Shown here: positions 1 to 9,594 of the stretch, piece after piece
Layout of the letters: each line of letters begins with the position of its first letter
Numbering within the stretch: position 1 is the first letter of the stretch
Origin: Tragulus kanchil
Lineage: Eukaryota > Chordata > Mammalia > Artiodactyla > Tragulidae
NCBI GenBank assembly: GCA_022376925.1
Contig: JAIOJX010000031.1
Location: forward strand, 136,294,854 to 136,358,853
Length of the DNA stretch: 64,000 nucleotides
Reading direction: 5' to 3'
Notes under the pieces: generated by a model
What the model was told of the DNA's origin: nothing
What the model saw: the letters and a program-made list of their open reading frames with translations, nothing else
Database searches by the model: none
Program-made: the position numbers and the translations under genes

Positions 1-125
1 AGGCAGAGGGGCAGGGTCCTCAAGGCAAGCGTTAAGTATGATTATAATAATAATAATAGCAATGGAAAGCAAGTTAGAGAAACAGTTGGCAACTCGGAGC
101 CAGAATTGATTTTCTCCCTGCAACA
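1..125 (-). mobile_element. LTR fragment, family A (reverse)
   Basis: The first 125 bases match, with divergence, the end of the reverse LTR at 13555-14005: both have an aggyagaggggcagggt-like start, an AT-rich middle, and the terminus ctgcaaca, which reads TGTTGCAG in the element's own sense. The fragment is cut by the window edge, so its 3' part is not visible. No internal retroviral sequence follows. The two copies are probably separate solo LTRs. Confidence 0.6.
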
Positions 126-574
126 AAAGTGGTGGAGGGATGGTACAGCTTTCAAATGTAGTGTGGGATTTCACACTGTATAACTTCTCTTATTTTAGTC
201 CTGGTTCTCAGTTTCCACATGGTAAAGTGTGTTTGTATTTGGCCTGTGACAATGTTGCTAAAGGATGTGTCGCTGCAGCCCCAGGGAAGGGTGGAGGGAG
301 TGTGGACCTTAGAAAGGTCAACATTTGAGCACGACCTTGGGAACAGGCAAGGCCTGTTCAGATGGCCTTGGCAGGGTCCGCCCTGGTGTCCTTGTTCTCA
401 CCCTCCCCTCACCACCATGATGTGGATATAAACTCCAGGTAAAAATATTAAGTTTGTATTACTGTTCTCCGTGGTCACACGCTGGATTTAGATCCAGATA
501 ACCCTCCCCACTCCCCACCCAGCAATGCCCCAGGCTCCTCTGGAGACCTGCCTACTCAGGATCCCTCCAGCTCA
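126..574. other. Unique sequence, no feature recognised
   Basis: No long ORF, RNA gene or repeat that I recognise. Short overlapping ORFs (60-70 codons) have no domain signature and look like chance. Confidence 0.5.
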
Positions 575-926
575 CCCCCACCTAGTAACAGTAGGGAAAG
601 AGGCAGGACGCAATTTTTTGAAAGAATGACATAGCCCAAGGACACAACATAAACCTATTAGAATCAAATGGGTCCAAGATGGAGACTAGACCTTGATCCT
701 CCATGAGAAAGCTAAATGACACACCCAGAGGTGTCACAACAGTTCTGCCCCTTCCCCAAAAGAGCTGGAATAATCCTCTCACTCATTAGCATATGAAACT
801 ACCCAGCTCAGAAAAGCTAAGAATGCCATGTTTTCCGGGCCGCTAGATTTGCCCACAGCGATGGCCCACACTGTGTCTGTGGAGTGTTCTTTTCTCTGAA
901 TCTGAATAAATCTATTTCTTACCCAT

Positions 927-1419
927 TGTCAGGACTGCCAGGAGGCCCCATGATCTTTGTCGGAGTTACCAAGGACTCATTCCCCCTACTAGGGTTCCAT
1001 CCCCTCCTGCAAGATGACACACCTTTGCAAAAGGATGATAAGGAGCAAGACAGTGTGTTTACTGAAAACAAGCCCCTGTGGTGGTCAGATCAGTAGCGCA
1101 CATTCCACTGACCCAGCGCTCCCAGTTCCTGGTTCTGGAAAAGACCCCCGCCTCCCCCATGGTTCCATCCAGCCCAGCTCCCAGTTCCTGGTTCTGGAAA
1201 AGACCCCCGCCTCCCCCATGGTTCCATCCAGCCCACTAAAGGTCTTTTCCCGCCCAATCCCAGGGTATATAACTTCTGTAACTACATCTCCTGGGCGCTG
1301 CTCTCACTCTCCTCTCCAGACAGCCCGGCTGCTCTCCTGAATAAAGTCCTGTTTATTCCGGCAGTCCAGCCGTCCTTCTCTTCCTCTTTATGGCCGCCTT
1401 GCTCCCCGCAGACCTTACA
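927..1419 (+). mobile_element. Solo LTR with target-site duplication, nested in F1
   Basis: It begins TGTCAGGACTG and ends CCTTACA, so it has the TG...CA termini of an LTR. It is flanked by the direct repeat cccat (922-926 and 1420-1424), and removing it restores the F1 sequence cttacccatcactttg seen in the other copies. It contains a TATA-like gtatataa near 1264 and AATAAA near 1340. U3 carries a perfect 59-bp tandem repeat (1119-1236). No internal region or second LTR is present, so it is a solo LTR formed by recombination. It is younger than F1a. Confidence 0.85.
1119..1236 (+). repeat. 59-bp x2 tandem repeat in LTR U3
   Basis: Two copies (1119-1177 and 1178-1236) starting ctcccagttcctggttctgg and ending ccatccagcccag. 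They appear identical by eye. The repeat lies about 30 bp upstream of the TATA-like box region, where many gammaretroviral LTRs carry duplicated enhancers. Confidence 0.9.
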
Positions 1420-1624
1420 CCCATCACTTTGTCTCTCACTGAATTCTTTTCTGTGAAGAGAAACCTGAGCTCCGTTAGGTCCTGAAACCATGTATGGTGG
1501 GTTTGGGCTGGGTTTGAGTCCCAGCCACGTGGGTTCAATTCCCAGGCAGGGTTTTGGGTTTAAGTCCCAAATCCAAAGTAGACTGGTTTCAACCTCATCT
1601 CGATGGGCCACTACTCCACTCAGA

Positions 1625-1860
1625 AGGGTTGCCAGACTTAGCAAATAAAATACACCAGTTAAGTTAAAATTTCAGATGAGCAACAACACCAACAAAATTT
1701 TTTTCTTAAGTATGTATGCACTTTGCAGTATTTGGGATACTAATACTAAAAAATAAAAATGAAAAAATTTTTGTCTTAAGTATGTATGCACTTTGCAGCA
1801 TTTGGGATACTAATACTAAAAAATAAAAATGTGGTGTTTTTGTTTTTCTGAAATTAAAAT
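1625..1860 (+). repeat. Ancient palindromic DNA-transposon-like repeat with 70-bp tandem unit
   Basis: The segment gttgccagacttagcaaata followed by a ttaaaatttcagat block resembles an old mammalian palindromic nonautonomous DNA transposon (a related block occurs at 3310-3360). Inside it a unit of about 70 bp is repeated: cttaagtatgtatgcacttt occurs at 1705 and 1775, each followed by aatactaaaaaataaaaatg. The family name is not certain. Confidence 0.55.
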
Positions 1861-2159
1861 CTAATTGGAATGCCCCGTGTTGCATCTGACAACCTAACAC
1901 CCAGCCTGCGGCAGACCTCCCTCAGCTCCTGCAGGCCCTGGCCCAGGCCCTCCCAAAAGCCTGGTTCCCAGTTTATCTGGAGTTCATTGATCCAGGCTTC
2001 GGAAGTCGCTCAAGCATCTCACCTCCCCAAACCCCCGCCCACCCGCTGTGAAGAGAGTCCAGTGCCAGACTTTGGGGGTCAGACAGCCTTTGCAGGGTCT
2101 GCCCTGGTGAACCCCCGGTTCTGGTTCTGCCGGAGAGCAACACTTACAATGTGGCAAAC
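1861..2159. other. Unique GC-moderate sequence, no feature recognised
   Basis: No repeat or exon that I can support. It leads into the CpG-rich patch at 2160. Confidence 0.4.
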
Positions 2160-2375
2160 CCCGAGTACCGCCTTTGACTTCGAGTGGAGGCGGGCTGAGG
2201 CAGAAGGCTCCAGGAGGCGGCGGTCTCCGAGGGGGCACCCAGCGGGAGGGCCGCACTAGGGGCCCGGAGAGCTGGGGCAGGAAGCGGGGCAGAGCGGCAA
2301 CCCCAGCCTCCGGAGCTCCTGGGGGTAACGCCACCGCGGCCGGTCCCCGACGCTGGCCACCAGAGGGCGGGCTGG
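2160..2375. promoter_or_regulatory. Small CpG-rich island-like patch
   Basis: CpG dinucleotides are dense here (gaggcggcggtctccgag, ccaccgcggccggtccccg) in a window that is otherwise CpG-poor. No TATA box, splice donor or conserved ORF was recognised, so a promoter or first exon is possible but not shown. Overlapping ORFs on both strands are compositional. Confidence 0.45.
2357..2370 (+). promoter_or_regulatory. CTCF-like core motif
   Basis: ccaccagagggcgg fits the CTCF core (CCASYAGRKGGC) and lies in the only CpG-rich patch of the window, where unmethylated binding would be plausible. This is a motif match only. Confidence 0.5.
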
Positions 2376-2597
2376 CTTGTGAAATGATCCTCCTCCACCA
2401 CCAGGAGGAAAACGCCCCACATTTCACTCCGGTTGGAGGTTCTCTTTTCTTTGCTCTGAACTAAAAAAGGAGAGAAAACCGAGGGCACATCACCTCCTTT
2501 GTTAACAGCGAGGGTCTTCTTGAAAGCCCCTTGAGAGCAAGGAGCTCAGTGGTGTGTCCCCAGCACCAGGTGCCAGGTCTGCTCTCAGATGGTGGGC

Positions 2598-2725
2598 TGG
2601 GAGTAGAGGAAGGGGTGGAGGGAGGGAGGGATGGGGGAAGGAAAGAATAAAAGAAAGGAGGGAGGGAGGAAGGAGGGTAGGCAAGAAGGGAGAGAAGAAG
2701 GAAGGAGGAGAGAGAGCCAGGCTAC
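2598..2725 (+). repeat. GA-rich low-complexity tract
   Basis: Polypurine run of ggaggg/gaagg/aaagg words over about 125 bp on the + strand. It explains the basic/Ser-Pro-rich ORFs on both strands. Confidence 0.85.
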
Positions 2726-3964
2726 TGTTCTTGCTGGGCGAGGACCCATACCGTGATCTCAGTGGTCCAGCCCAGGGCTTGACACACAAAAGACACTTGA
2801 TGAAGTACTGGTTGAAAGAGAAGGAATGGCCCCTGGGGAGGGAAGCACTGAGAACCAAGCATTCAGGGTACTGATGGTTGGTCTAGAAGGAAGAGGCGGT
2901 GTATGAAGATACAGGAAGGAAGGGAAGCACTTGAGGAAGAGGGAGGTGTGGGGAAAGTGGTGGAGGAATCATACCAGGGCTCTCACACTTAGAAAGACTG
3001 CAGAACTTCCTTTTCAGACCTCAGTTTACACATCAGTACTTGGCCCTTCCCACCTTTTAACAGTGGTGCTAATGGATGCGTTGCCTCTCTCCTACTGAGG
3101 TTCTGCAGGGCGGACCCTGCCCGGTCATCCCATCCTTCGAGAGTCTGGCACAGGGCTCCTTTCACAATGGGTGTGTGGGTGGGGGATGCTCAGGCTATTT
3201 CTGACGCCTGGATCAAGGAAGTCCCAATAGACCAAGAATCACGCATCGCTGGGAAGGCCTCTGCCCGGGCCTTCGGGAGCTGAGGAAAGTCTCCCAGAAC
3301 CTGGGTACTAGGTTGTCAGACAAAACACTGGATGGCCTAGTTAAATTTGAATTTCAGTGGTGAAAAGAGAAAACAGATGTGGTCACGTGACAGTGCTTTG
3401 TAAACTGTGAAGTGTGTGGGATAATGAGGAGCTGTTCCTGGTGTCACTGTTAATCTCTTCTTCCTCTAAAAAGTCAAGAAAGTGTGTGATGAATAAAAGG
3501 AGGAAGGGAAGGAGGAAGAAAGGGAGAGAGAGGAGAGAAGGCAGGAAAACACACTTGAGGTGTGATCAGCATTTCCTCTTCCCTCCTGTCCACTAAATAT
3601 GCTAGGGATCCAGGGCTTTGATTTTCTCATTTCAGGTGAGAAGGTTTGTTCATTATGCAGCAAGCGTTTGCTGAGTCCATGTTCCTGCCCTCACAGGAGG
3701 GAACCTTCTAGTGGGGCACAGCCTGTATCCCACACAATTCCCTCTTAGGTCTACAGTACCCCCGTTTCCAGAGCACTTTTATAGGAAGTTTCTCCTTTGT
3801 TCTGTAGGCAGCCAAGGGATGGGGTTGATTTTCTCCATTTTAGAAACAGGAGCAAGTTCAGCCACCCCAAGTGCTGCCGGAGCAGCTGCCACTGCACCCC
3901 TCACTTATCTGTGTTTGGGGTCATTGTGGGGGCTCCCATATGTGTGGGCCCTTTGCCTCCCACC
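2726..3964. other. Mostly unique sequence with small old repeat pieces
   Basis: No gene recognised. A short block at 3310-3360 (ttaaatttgaatttcag) is a remnant of the same old palindromic repeat as 1625-1860. A second purine-rich tract lies at 3495-3545. Confidence 0.45.
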
Positions 3965-4105
3965 CAGATGATTGCTGAATCCCCACAACAGCACCACAGG
4001 CAGGCGCTCAGGGAGACAGAGCAGCTTCTCCAGGGCTGCACAGCTGGGAGGGTGAGGGCTCTGAGCCAAGGTCTCTCTGACTCTTGCTAAGGCTGTGAAT
4101 AGTGC
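3965..4105 (+). repeat. MIR SINE, sense
   Basis: The order of blocks matches the ancient mammalian MIR core and tail: ccacaacagcacc, cagggagacagagcagctt, ccagggctgcacagctggg, then ccaaggtctctctgactct. It is heavily diverged, as expected for a MIR. Confidence 0.75.
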
Positions 4106-4519
4106 CCAGCACTTGTGGGTGCTCACGGTGTTTGTGGAAAGGCCAAGAGGTTCTTACCGGCCAGATCCTGGCGGGGTTCTCTCTCTGAGCAGCCCTCTTG
4201 ACTGCGAAGTTGTCTGTGTGTGCTGAGCTGGGAAGATGCCCACGAGGCCTTGATGAGTGAGTGAAGGAGGAGGTGGTGGAGCCCTGCAGGCCGGTGCACG
4301 AAGAACGATGTCCTGTGGGTTCCTAGTTTGGTTTTGGTGAGGGATAACGACGAGAGGGTATTAACCACTGTCTCCAGGGGTCACCGCTGCCGTGAGTGGA
4401 ACTGGAGTGGGGAGGCTGGAGAATGTCTGACGATTCTGTGACACTGGCTGCTGTCTGAGTTTCTTGGAACCATCCTCCTCCTTCAGGAGCACTGGAAACA
4501 GAATGTTCATAATGAAAGG
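4106..4519. other. Unique sequence, no feature recognised
   Basis: No repeat family or exon recognised between the MIR and the reverse LTR F2a. Confidence 0.4.
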
Positions 4520-5167
4520 GTTTTACCTCGATTTGAGACTTAAACCCAGGGCCCAGACCTGATCGGGAATCCCCACACTGATCACTGAACCTGCTTGGGA
4601 CTCGAACCCACACGACTGGGACTTGAACCCAGCCAAAACCCTATTTGGGACCTGAACCCACGTAGTCAGGACTCAATCCTGGCCAAAACCCTGTCTGGGA
4701 CTCGAACCCATGTGGCCAGGACTTAATCCAGCACTCACCCAACGTCTGGACCCACTGAGGCTCAGGTTCTTTGTGCCTCAATGCAGAAGGAATTTAGCGA
4801 GAGGTAGAGTGATAGGCAAGAAGAGGATTTATTAAGATAGGGTACTTGTAAGAGGTGCAAGCAGACAGGCAGGAAAGCTCTGCTCTCTCCCTCTTTGATT
4901 GAGTGGGCAGCCATATATATAGGATGGTAGAAGACCGCCCCTCTCAAGTAGACACAGATGCAGGACATACATCATTAGTTCCTTCCTTGCCAGCTCCTCC
5001 TTCATCAGCTGTTTATACCCAGTCAGGCCTGCTTTCCTGAACAAGGAGCAGCTCTCCTGAGTTATCGTCAACTCTCTGGCCTCCCAGCCTTTCTCAGGTG
5101 TCTTCCTTCTACCTACCGTCCCCTACTAGGACTCTGCAACCACCTACCTATTCTACTCTGTCCCTAT
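4520..5167 (-). mobile_element. LTR family F2, copy a (reverse), with B-box-like array
   Basis: The reverse complement matches 22190-22915: agggacagagtagaat start, ggttgtagagtccta, cagctgatgaaggaggagct, a TATA run (4913-4922 on +), AATAAA (ttattaagat on + near 4830), cactctrcctctc, and gaacctgagcctcagtgggt. It then carries a tandem array (4525-4735) of units with motifs such as ggactcgaacc (4598-4608 and 4698-4708), which are exact reverse B boxes. The end, gaggtaaaa-cccttt, is shared with F1. U3 has a single TATA segment here, unlike copy b. Confidence 0.8.
4525..4735 (-). repeat. Array of tRNA B-box-like units in LTR F2a
   Basis: In the LTR sense the array reads as repeated dimers of about 49 nt, ttttggctgggttcaagtcc plus ygtgggttcgagtccca, with at least four diverged dimers. 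Several monomers match GGTTCGANTCC exactly. Function is unknown. No convincing A box at tRNA spacing was seen. Confidence 0.75.
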
Positions 5168-5875
5168 GAGTAACAGCAAAAATGTAGAAAAAATCCAAAG
5201 GCCCCTGACCAACTCTGCAGGTCTTCACAGTCTGTTTAGTCAGGCTGTCCTTCCAGCCCGGCCTGGGATGCGGTCCACAGCTGAGACCCATCTGGGCCTG
5301 GGTATCAGTCCAGAGTCGAGTCAAAGAAAAGAGAGCTGTGCACCATGGCAGGGCCCCCGATGGCTGTTGTGTGAGCACGGGTACACACACACACACACAC
5401 ACACACACACGTACACCCTCTGATCCGGCCTGTGCTCAGGATTGGGGGTGCACCTTGTAATCTCTGTCCCAGTCCTGTCCCTGGGCCCCCCAAGCCCTCT
5501 CCCTCACTTGCCCCTGACCTCACTCTGCTGACAGAATGATCTGGGAGAGGAGACTCAGGATCATCTGGGCCCTGGAAGTTCAAAACCCTGAGTAACCCAT
5601 GATGGTCCTGGTTCCTTCTTGTTCTTTTTCTCAAGGGGAAGAAAACCTCCCTCCGGTCCCCTCCACAGGCCATCCCTTCTCTGGAATAGCTGGGAAATGT
5701 GAGCTCTGTCTACGTAGGGTCCCAGTTTGGCGGGAAGCACGTTGATTGGTGAGGACGTCTGTGCATATGAAACTCTGGGGACGGTGTTTACAGTGGTTAT
5801 CTCTGGGTGGGGGACGGTGGATGAGCATCACTTGCTTGCTTCCTCACATTTGTGGTTCATGTTTGTTTGTTTTTT
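5168..5875. other. Unique sequence with a CA microsatellite
   Basis: An (AC)n run lies at 5383-5410. The rest has no repeat or exon that I recognise. Confidence 0.45.
5383..5410 (+). repeat. (AC)14 microsatellite
   Basis: Uninterrupted AC dinucleotides over 28 bp. Confidence 0.95.
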
Positions 5876-5889
5876 AAAGTATGTATTTT

Positions 5890-6056
5890 TTTTTTTTTTA
5901 AACTTTTATTTATCTATTTTTGGCTGTGCTGGGTCTTTGTGGATGTGTGGGTTTAGCTGCTTTGCGGCATGTGGGATCCTCCCAGATCAGGGCTCAAACC
6001 TGTGTCTCCTGCATTGGCAGACAGGTTCCTATCCACTAAGCCACAAGGGAAGCCCT
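5890..6056 (-). mobile_element. CHR-type SINE with 14-bp target-site duplication
   Basis: The reverse complement starts gggcttcccttgtggcttag (tRNA-derived head), carries the B-box-like ggtttgagccctg, and ends with ccaaaaatagataaataaaa and poly(A). The body is short, consistent with an internally deleted CHR element. Direct repeats aaagtatgtatttt flank it at 5876-5889 and 6057-6070, showing insertion by target-primed reverse transcription. Confidence 0.9.
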
Positions 6057-6070
6057 AAAGTATGTATTTT

Positions 6071-6787
6071 AAAGTCACACAGCCCCTGAGATAAAATAAT
6101 CAGAGAGGAAGTGAGAGAAGATAAGTAAAAGATATATATGAAAGCTGAGAAGGAGGACAAGCAATGAAGAGAGGATTAAGTACAGGAAGAAGGAAAGGAT
6201 CAGGAGAGCCTAGATGAAGGAGAGGGAGGCACAGGACAGAGGAGAGATGGGGGAGAGCCCTGGTCACAGCAGGCTTTGGTGCGACCCCCAGGGTGGCAGC
6301 AGCTGGTGTCCTCGGAGCCCACAGTAAGACCAGGGCCAGCAGGTCAGCCCAGTGCGGAGGCTGCGTCCAGATGGCACTGCAGCCCCTCAGGTCAGCCTCC
6401 CAGGCCCTCCCGCTGTGTGACAGCCCCATTACCTCTGCTGGGGAGGGAGGCGGCAGATGCTGCAGGTGGCTCGAGCCCAGCTTCCAGGCTGAGCCGCTGG
6501 GTGTTAGGAGACAATCCTCGAGGATCTCCAGCACTTCTGCACATTTCATGAGCAGAGGCATTGACTGCCTTTATTCCAGATGATTATTTCTAAGAATGTT
6601 TGAACAGTAAACAGCCTTTGAAGTGAATGATAGTGTTTCCTTCTGGAGCAAAGTGCAGACATGCCCACTGCACATTATAGAATGCTCTGTTCTGCTAAGT
6701 TCAAGGTTCCTCTTTTGGAAGTTTACATTGCAAAATACATACCACTTTCTATTGTATACTAGAGTTTTTGTTCTCAGAAACATGGGA
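6071..6787. other. Unique sequence with purine-rich start
   Basis: 6100-6250 is GA-rich. The remainder shows no recognised gene or repeat. Confidence 0.4.
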
Positions 6788-6860
6788 AGGCAGTGTTGCC
6801 TAGTGGTTAGGAGGTCGGACTCTGAGCATAGGCTCCAATCAGCCCTGCTGTGTAGTGCGT
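6788..6860 (+). repeat. MIR SINE 5' fragment
   Basis: gcagtgttgcctagtggtta followed by ggtcggactctgagc matches the MIR tRNA-derived head. Confidence 0.65.
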
Positions 6861-6989
6861 TCCACAGGAATGTCTCCTGCAGAATGTAATCTAAGGGTAG
6901 ACCCCTTAGAGATGGTAGGAAGAAAAATAATTAGCAACTTCTATTTAAAATGAACACAGAGTACGTATGAGCCAACATTTTTACTCCTA

Positions 6990-7310
6990 GGTAGATATGC
7001 AACAGAAATACATTCATATGTGTGCTGAAAAACATCTACTAGAATGCCCAAAGCAGTGGAAACTGCCTAAATGTTCATCAACAGTAGGCACGGCATGCGA
7101 CAGAGTTCTCTGCAGCAATGGTGACATGCAATAATATTCACGAATCTCACAGACATGTGGGGAAGGAGTCAGACACAGTATCACTGAAAGAAATGCAGGG
7201 GATGCTTCTGGGAGTTGGTGATGCTCTGTGACTTGAACTGAGGGCTGGTGATGCAGGCGCGATGATATGTTTCCCTATGTAAATTATTTTCCAATAAGAA
7301 GCCAAAGAAA
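6990..7310 (+). repeat. Old L1 3'-end fragment
   Basis: tgcccaaagcagtggaaact followed by gcctaaatgttcatcaacag is the C-terminal ORF2 region of old L1s. Then gggagttggtgatgctctgtg and ttatttt-ccaataa resemble the L1M 3' UTR. It is diverged and carries no ORF. Confidence 0.65.
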
Positions 7311-7889
7311 TGGGAAGGGATGGTTAGAGAAAGATTTGCTGAATTTCATGGGGCTGAGTTCCTTTTGAGCCTGAACAAGATAGTTTCAGAAAAATCTACA
7401 GGATCTTACTCTTGATCAACAATGGGAAGAGACAGACGTCAGTAATATGAGCCGAGAGAAACTTAGGTACCTCCAACGAAGCTTTGTCCACAATGGGTTA
7501 CTTGTAGAAGCAGGCAAATGACCCTTCATCTGTGAGCTGTACTTTGTGGTTTTCAAAGCATTTTCGCCTTTATACATTCTTCATGCACGGAATGTGAAAC
7601 AATTATTGTGACGACTGGCACGGCTAAAGAAGGACACCGACTTCAGGCAAGTCCTTGATAAAACAGTTCAGAGGTGGAAAGTAGTATCCTGGTTTGGAGG
7701 ATGACGGTGAAGCAAAGAGGCCATATTATTGTTCCATGTAAGAAATGCAAGGAGACGTCGGGTGGGGTGGGGACAGAGAAGAGGAGACGGGGCAGTGCCA
7801 GGCAAGATGGCAGGAGGAGGCTGATTCTTCACGAGAATCAGTACCCCTTACACAACTTACTATGTGCTGTTACAGTGCGCGTGTGTGTG

Positions 7890-7891
<2 letters not shown>

Positions 7892-7924
<33 letters not shown>
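7892..7924 (+). repeat. (CA)n microsatellite, copy 1
   Basis: 33 bp of CA repeat preceded by a gcgcgtgtgtgtgc stretch. The duplicated copy is at 9022-9052 and is 2 bp shorter. Confidence 0.95.
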
Positions 7925-7926
<2 letters not shown>

Positions 7927-7949
7927 CTCATGAAGTTTCTAATCCTAAT

Positions 7950-8085
7950 TCTGTAGGGAAGTGATGTGAAGTCACTGGTTCCAGGTCACGTGCCCAGTAC
8001 AAGTGGCAATGCTGGGATTCGAGTTTCCATGGGCCACCTCTCAGAGCCTGAGCTTTTACCCACTACGCTACGTTGCCTCTCTGTG
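7950..8085 (+). repeat. MIR SINE
   Basis: tcaggtcacgtg-like block, ggcaatgctgggattcgagt, then cagagcctgagcttttaccc: the classic MIR core and tail. A duplicate lies at about 9078-9213. Confidence 0.75.
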
Positions 8086-8439
8086 CTTTTGAAAACAATC
8101 TAATATGCCATATATGGTTGATTGTGATTAACAGGGTCAACCTCCCTGGCCCCCAGTTTTAGTAAAGACGCTTGCACATACATGTCTCCTGGGAGCCTTT
8201 AGGGAGGCACCGCGTTGCATGCTGGGGTCAGCACTGGGCAGACACCACAACAGCCATAGGAGTGAGACACGAATGAGCTGGGGGGCAGGAGGTGGCCCTG
8301 AATGCAGCTGTCCCCAGGGAGTCACAGAAATCTTGAGAGAAAATATTGAATTTTCTGTTCACAAGCGATGGAGGTCCCAGCCAATTTCATTTAAATTTCA
8401 GAGGAAGAGCATGACTGCAGCTGGCATCTGGGTTATCAA

Positions 8440-8558
8440 CTGTGAGAGATGGGAAGAAGGCTCTGTGAGCACCATTTTACAGAATAATTTAACCCTGGAC
8501 AGATTGAGAAACCTGTCCAAGGTCATGCACAGGGTTGGTACTTAGGATTTGAACCACC
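8440..8558 (+). repeat. MIR SINE
   Basis: ccattttacagaataattta, gagaaacctgtccaaggtca, then ggatttgaacca match the 3' half of MIR. It recurs at about 9570-9690 and 10764-10850 because of the duplications. Confidence 0.75.
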
Positions 8559-9019
8559 GAGACAGACGTCAGTAATATGAGCCGAGAGAAACTTAGGTAC
8601 CTCCAACGAAGCTTTGTCCACAATGGGTTACTTGTAGAAGCAGGCAAATGACCCTTCATCTGTGAGCTGTACTTTGTGGTTTTCAAAGCATTTTCGCCTT
8701 TATACATTCTTCATGCACGGAATGTGAAACAATTATTGTGACGACTGGCACGGCTAAAGAAGGACACCGACTTCAGGCAAGTCCTTGATAAAACAGTTCA
8801 GAGGTGGAAAGTAGTATCCTGGTTTGGAGGATGACGGTGAAGCAAAGAGGCCATATTATTGTTCCATGTAAGAAATGCAAGGAGACGTCGGGTGGGGTGG
8901 GGACAGAGAAGAGGAGACGGGGCAGTGCCAGGCAAGATGGCAGGAGGAGGCTGATTCTTCACGAGAATCAGTACCCCTTACACAACTTACTATGTGCTGT
9001 TACAGTGCGCGTGTGTGTG

Positions 9020-9054
<35 letters not shown>

Positions 9055-9594
9055 CTCATGAAGTTTCTAATCCTAATTCTGTAGGGAAGTGATGTGAAGT
9101 CACTGGTTCCAGGTCACGTGCCCAGTACAAGTGGCAATGCTGGGATTCGAGTTTCCATGGGCCACCTCTCAGAGCCTGAGCTTTTACCCACTACGCTACG
9201 TTGCCTCTCTGTGCTTTTGAAAACAATCTAATATGCCATCTATGGTTGATTGTGATTACCAGGGTCAACCTCCCTGGCCCCAAGTTTTAGTAAAGACGCT
9301 TGCACATACATGTCTCCTGGGAGCCTTTAGGGAGGCACCGCGTTGCATGCTGGGGTCAGCACTGGGCAGACACCACAACAGCCATAGGAGTGAGACACGA
9401 ATGAGCTGGGGGGCAGGAGGTGGCCCTGAATGCAGCTGTCCCCAGGGAGTCACAGAAATCTTGAGAGAAAATATTGAATTTTCTGTTCACAAGCGATGGA
9501 GGTCCCAGCCAATTTCATTTAAATTTCAGAGGAAGAGCATGACTGCAGCTGGCATCTGGGTTATCAACTGTGAGAGATGGGGAAGAAGGCTCTG

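Larger units (their letters stand above)
575..1600 (+). mobile_element. LTR family F1, copy a, interrupted by a solo LTR
   Basis: This is a class I-like ERV LTR resembling the bovine BTLTR1 type (name from memory, low certainty). It shares diagnostic blocks with copies at 17357, 19966 and 21860: a gca-rich start, ggaataatcctctcactcat, the U3/R segment gtctgtggagtgt, and AATAAA at about 905. At 927-1419 another LTR is inserted. F1 resumes with cactttgtctctcactgaat, then cgttaggtcctgaaaccat, and ends in a short array of gggttyaagtccc-like units (1500-1575). The start is approximate because the first bases are diverged. Confidence 0.75.

Noticed and set aside
2174..2464. Overlapping ORFs of 96-147 codons on both strands at the CpG-rich patch
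   Set aside because: They are antiparallel, rich in Gly/Arg/Pro from base composition, have no domain or splice support, and are best explained by GC content.
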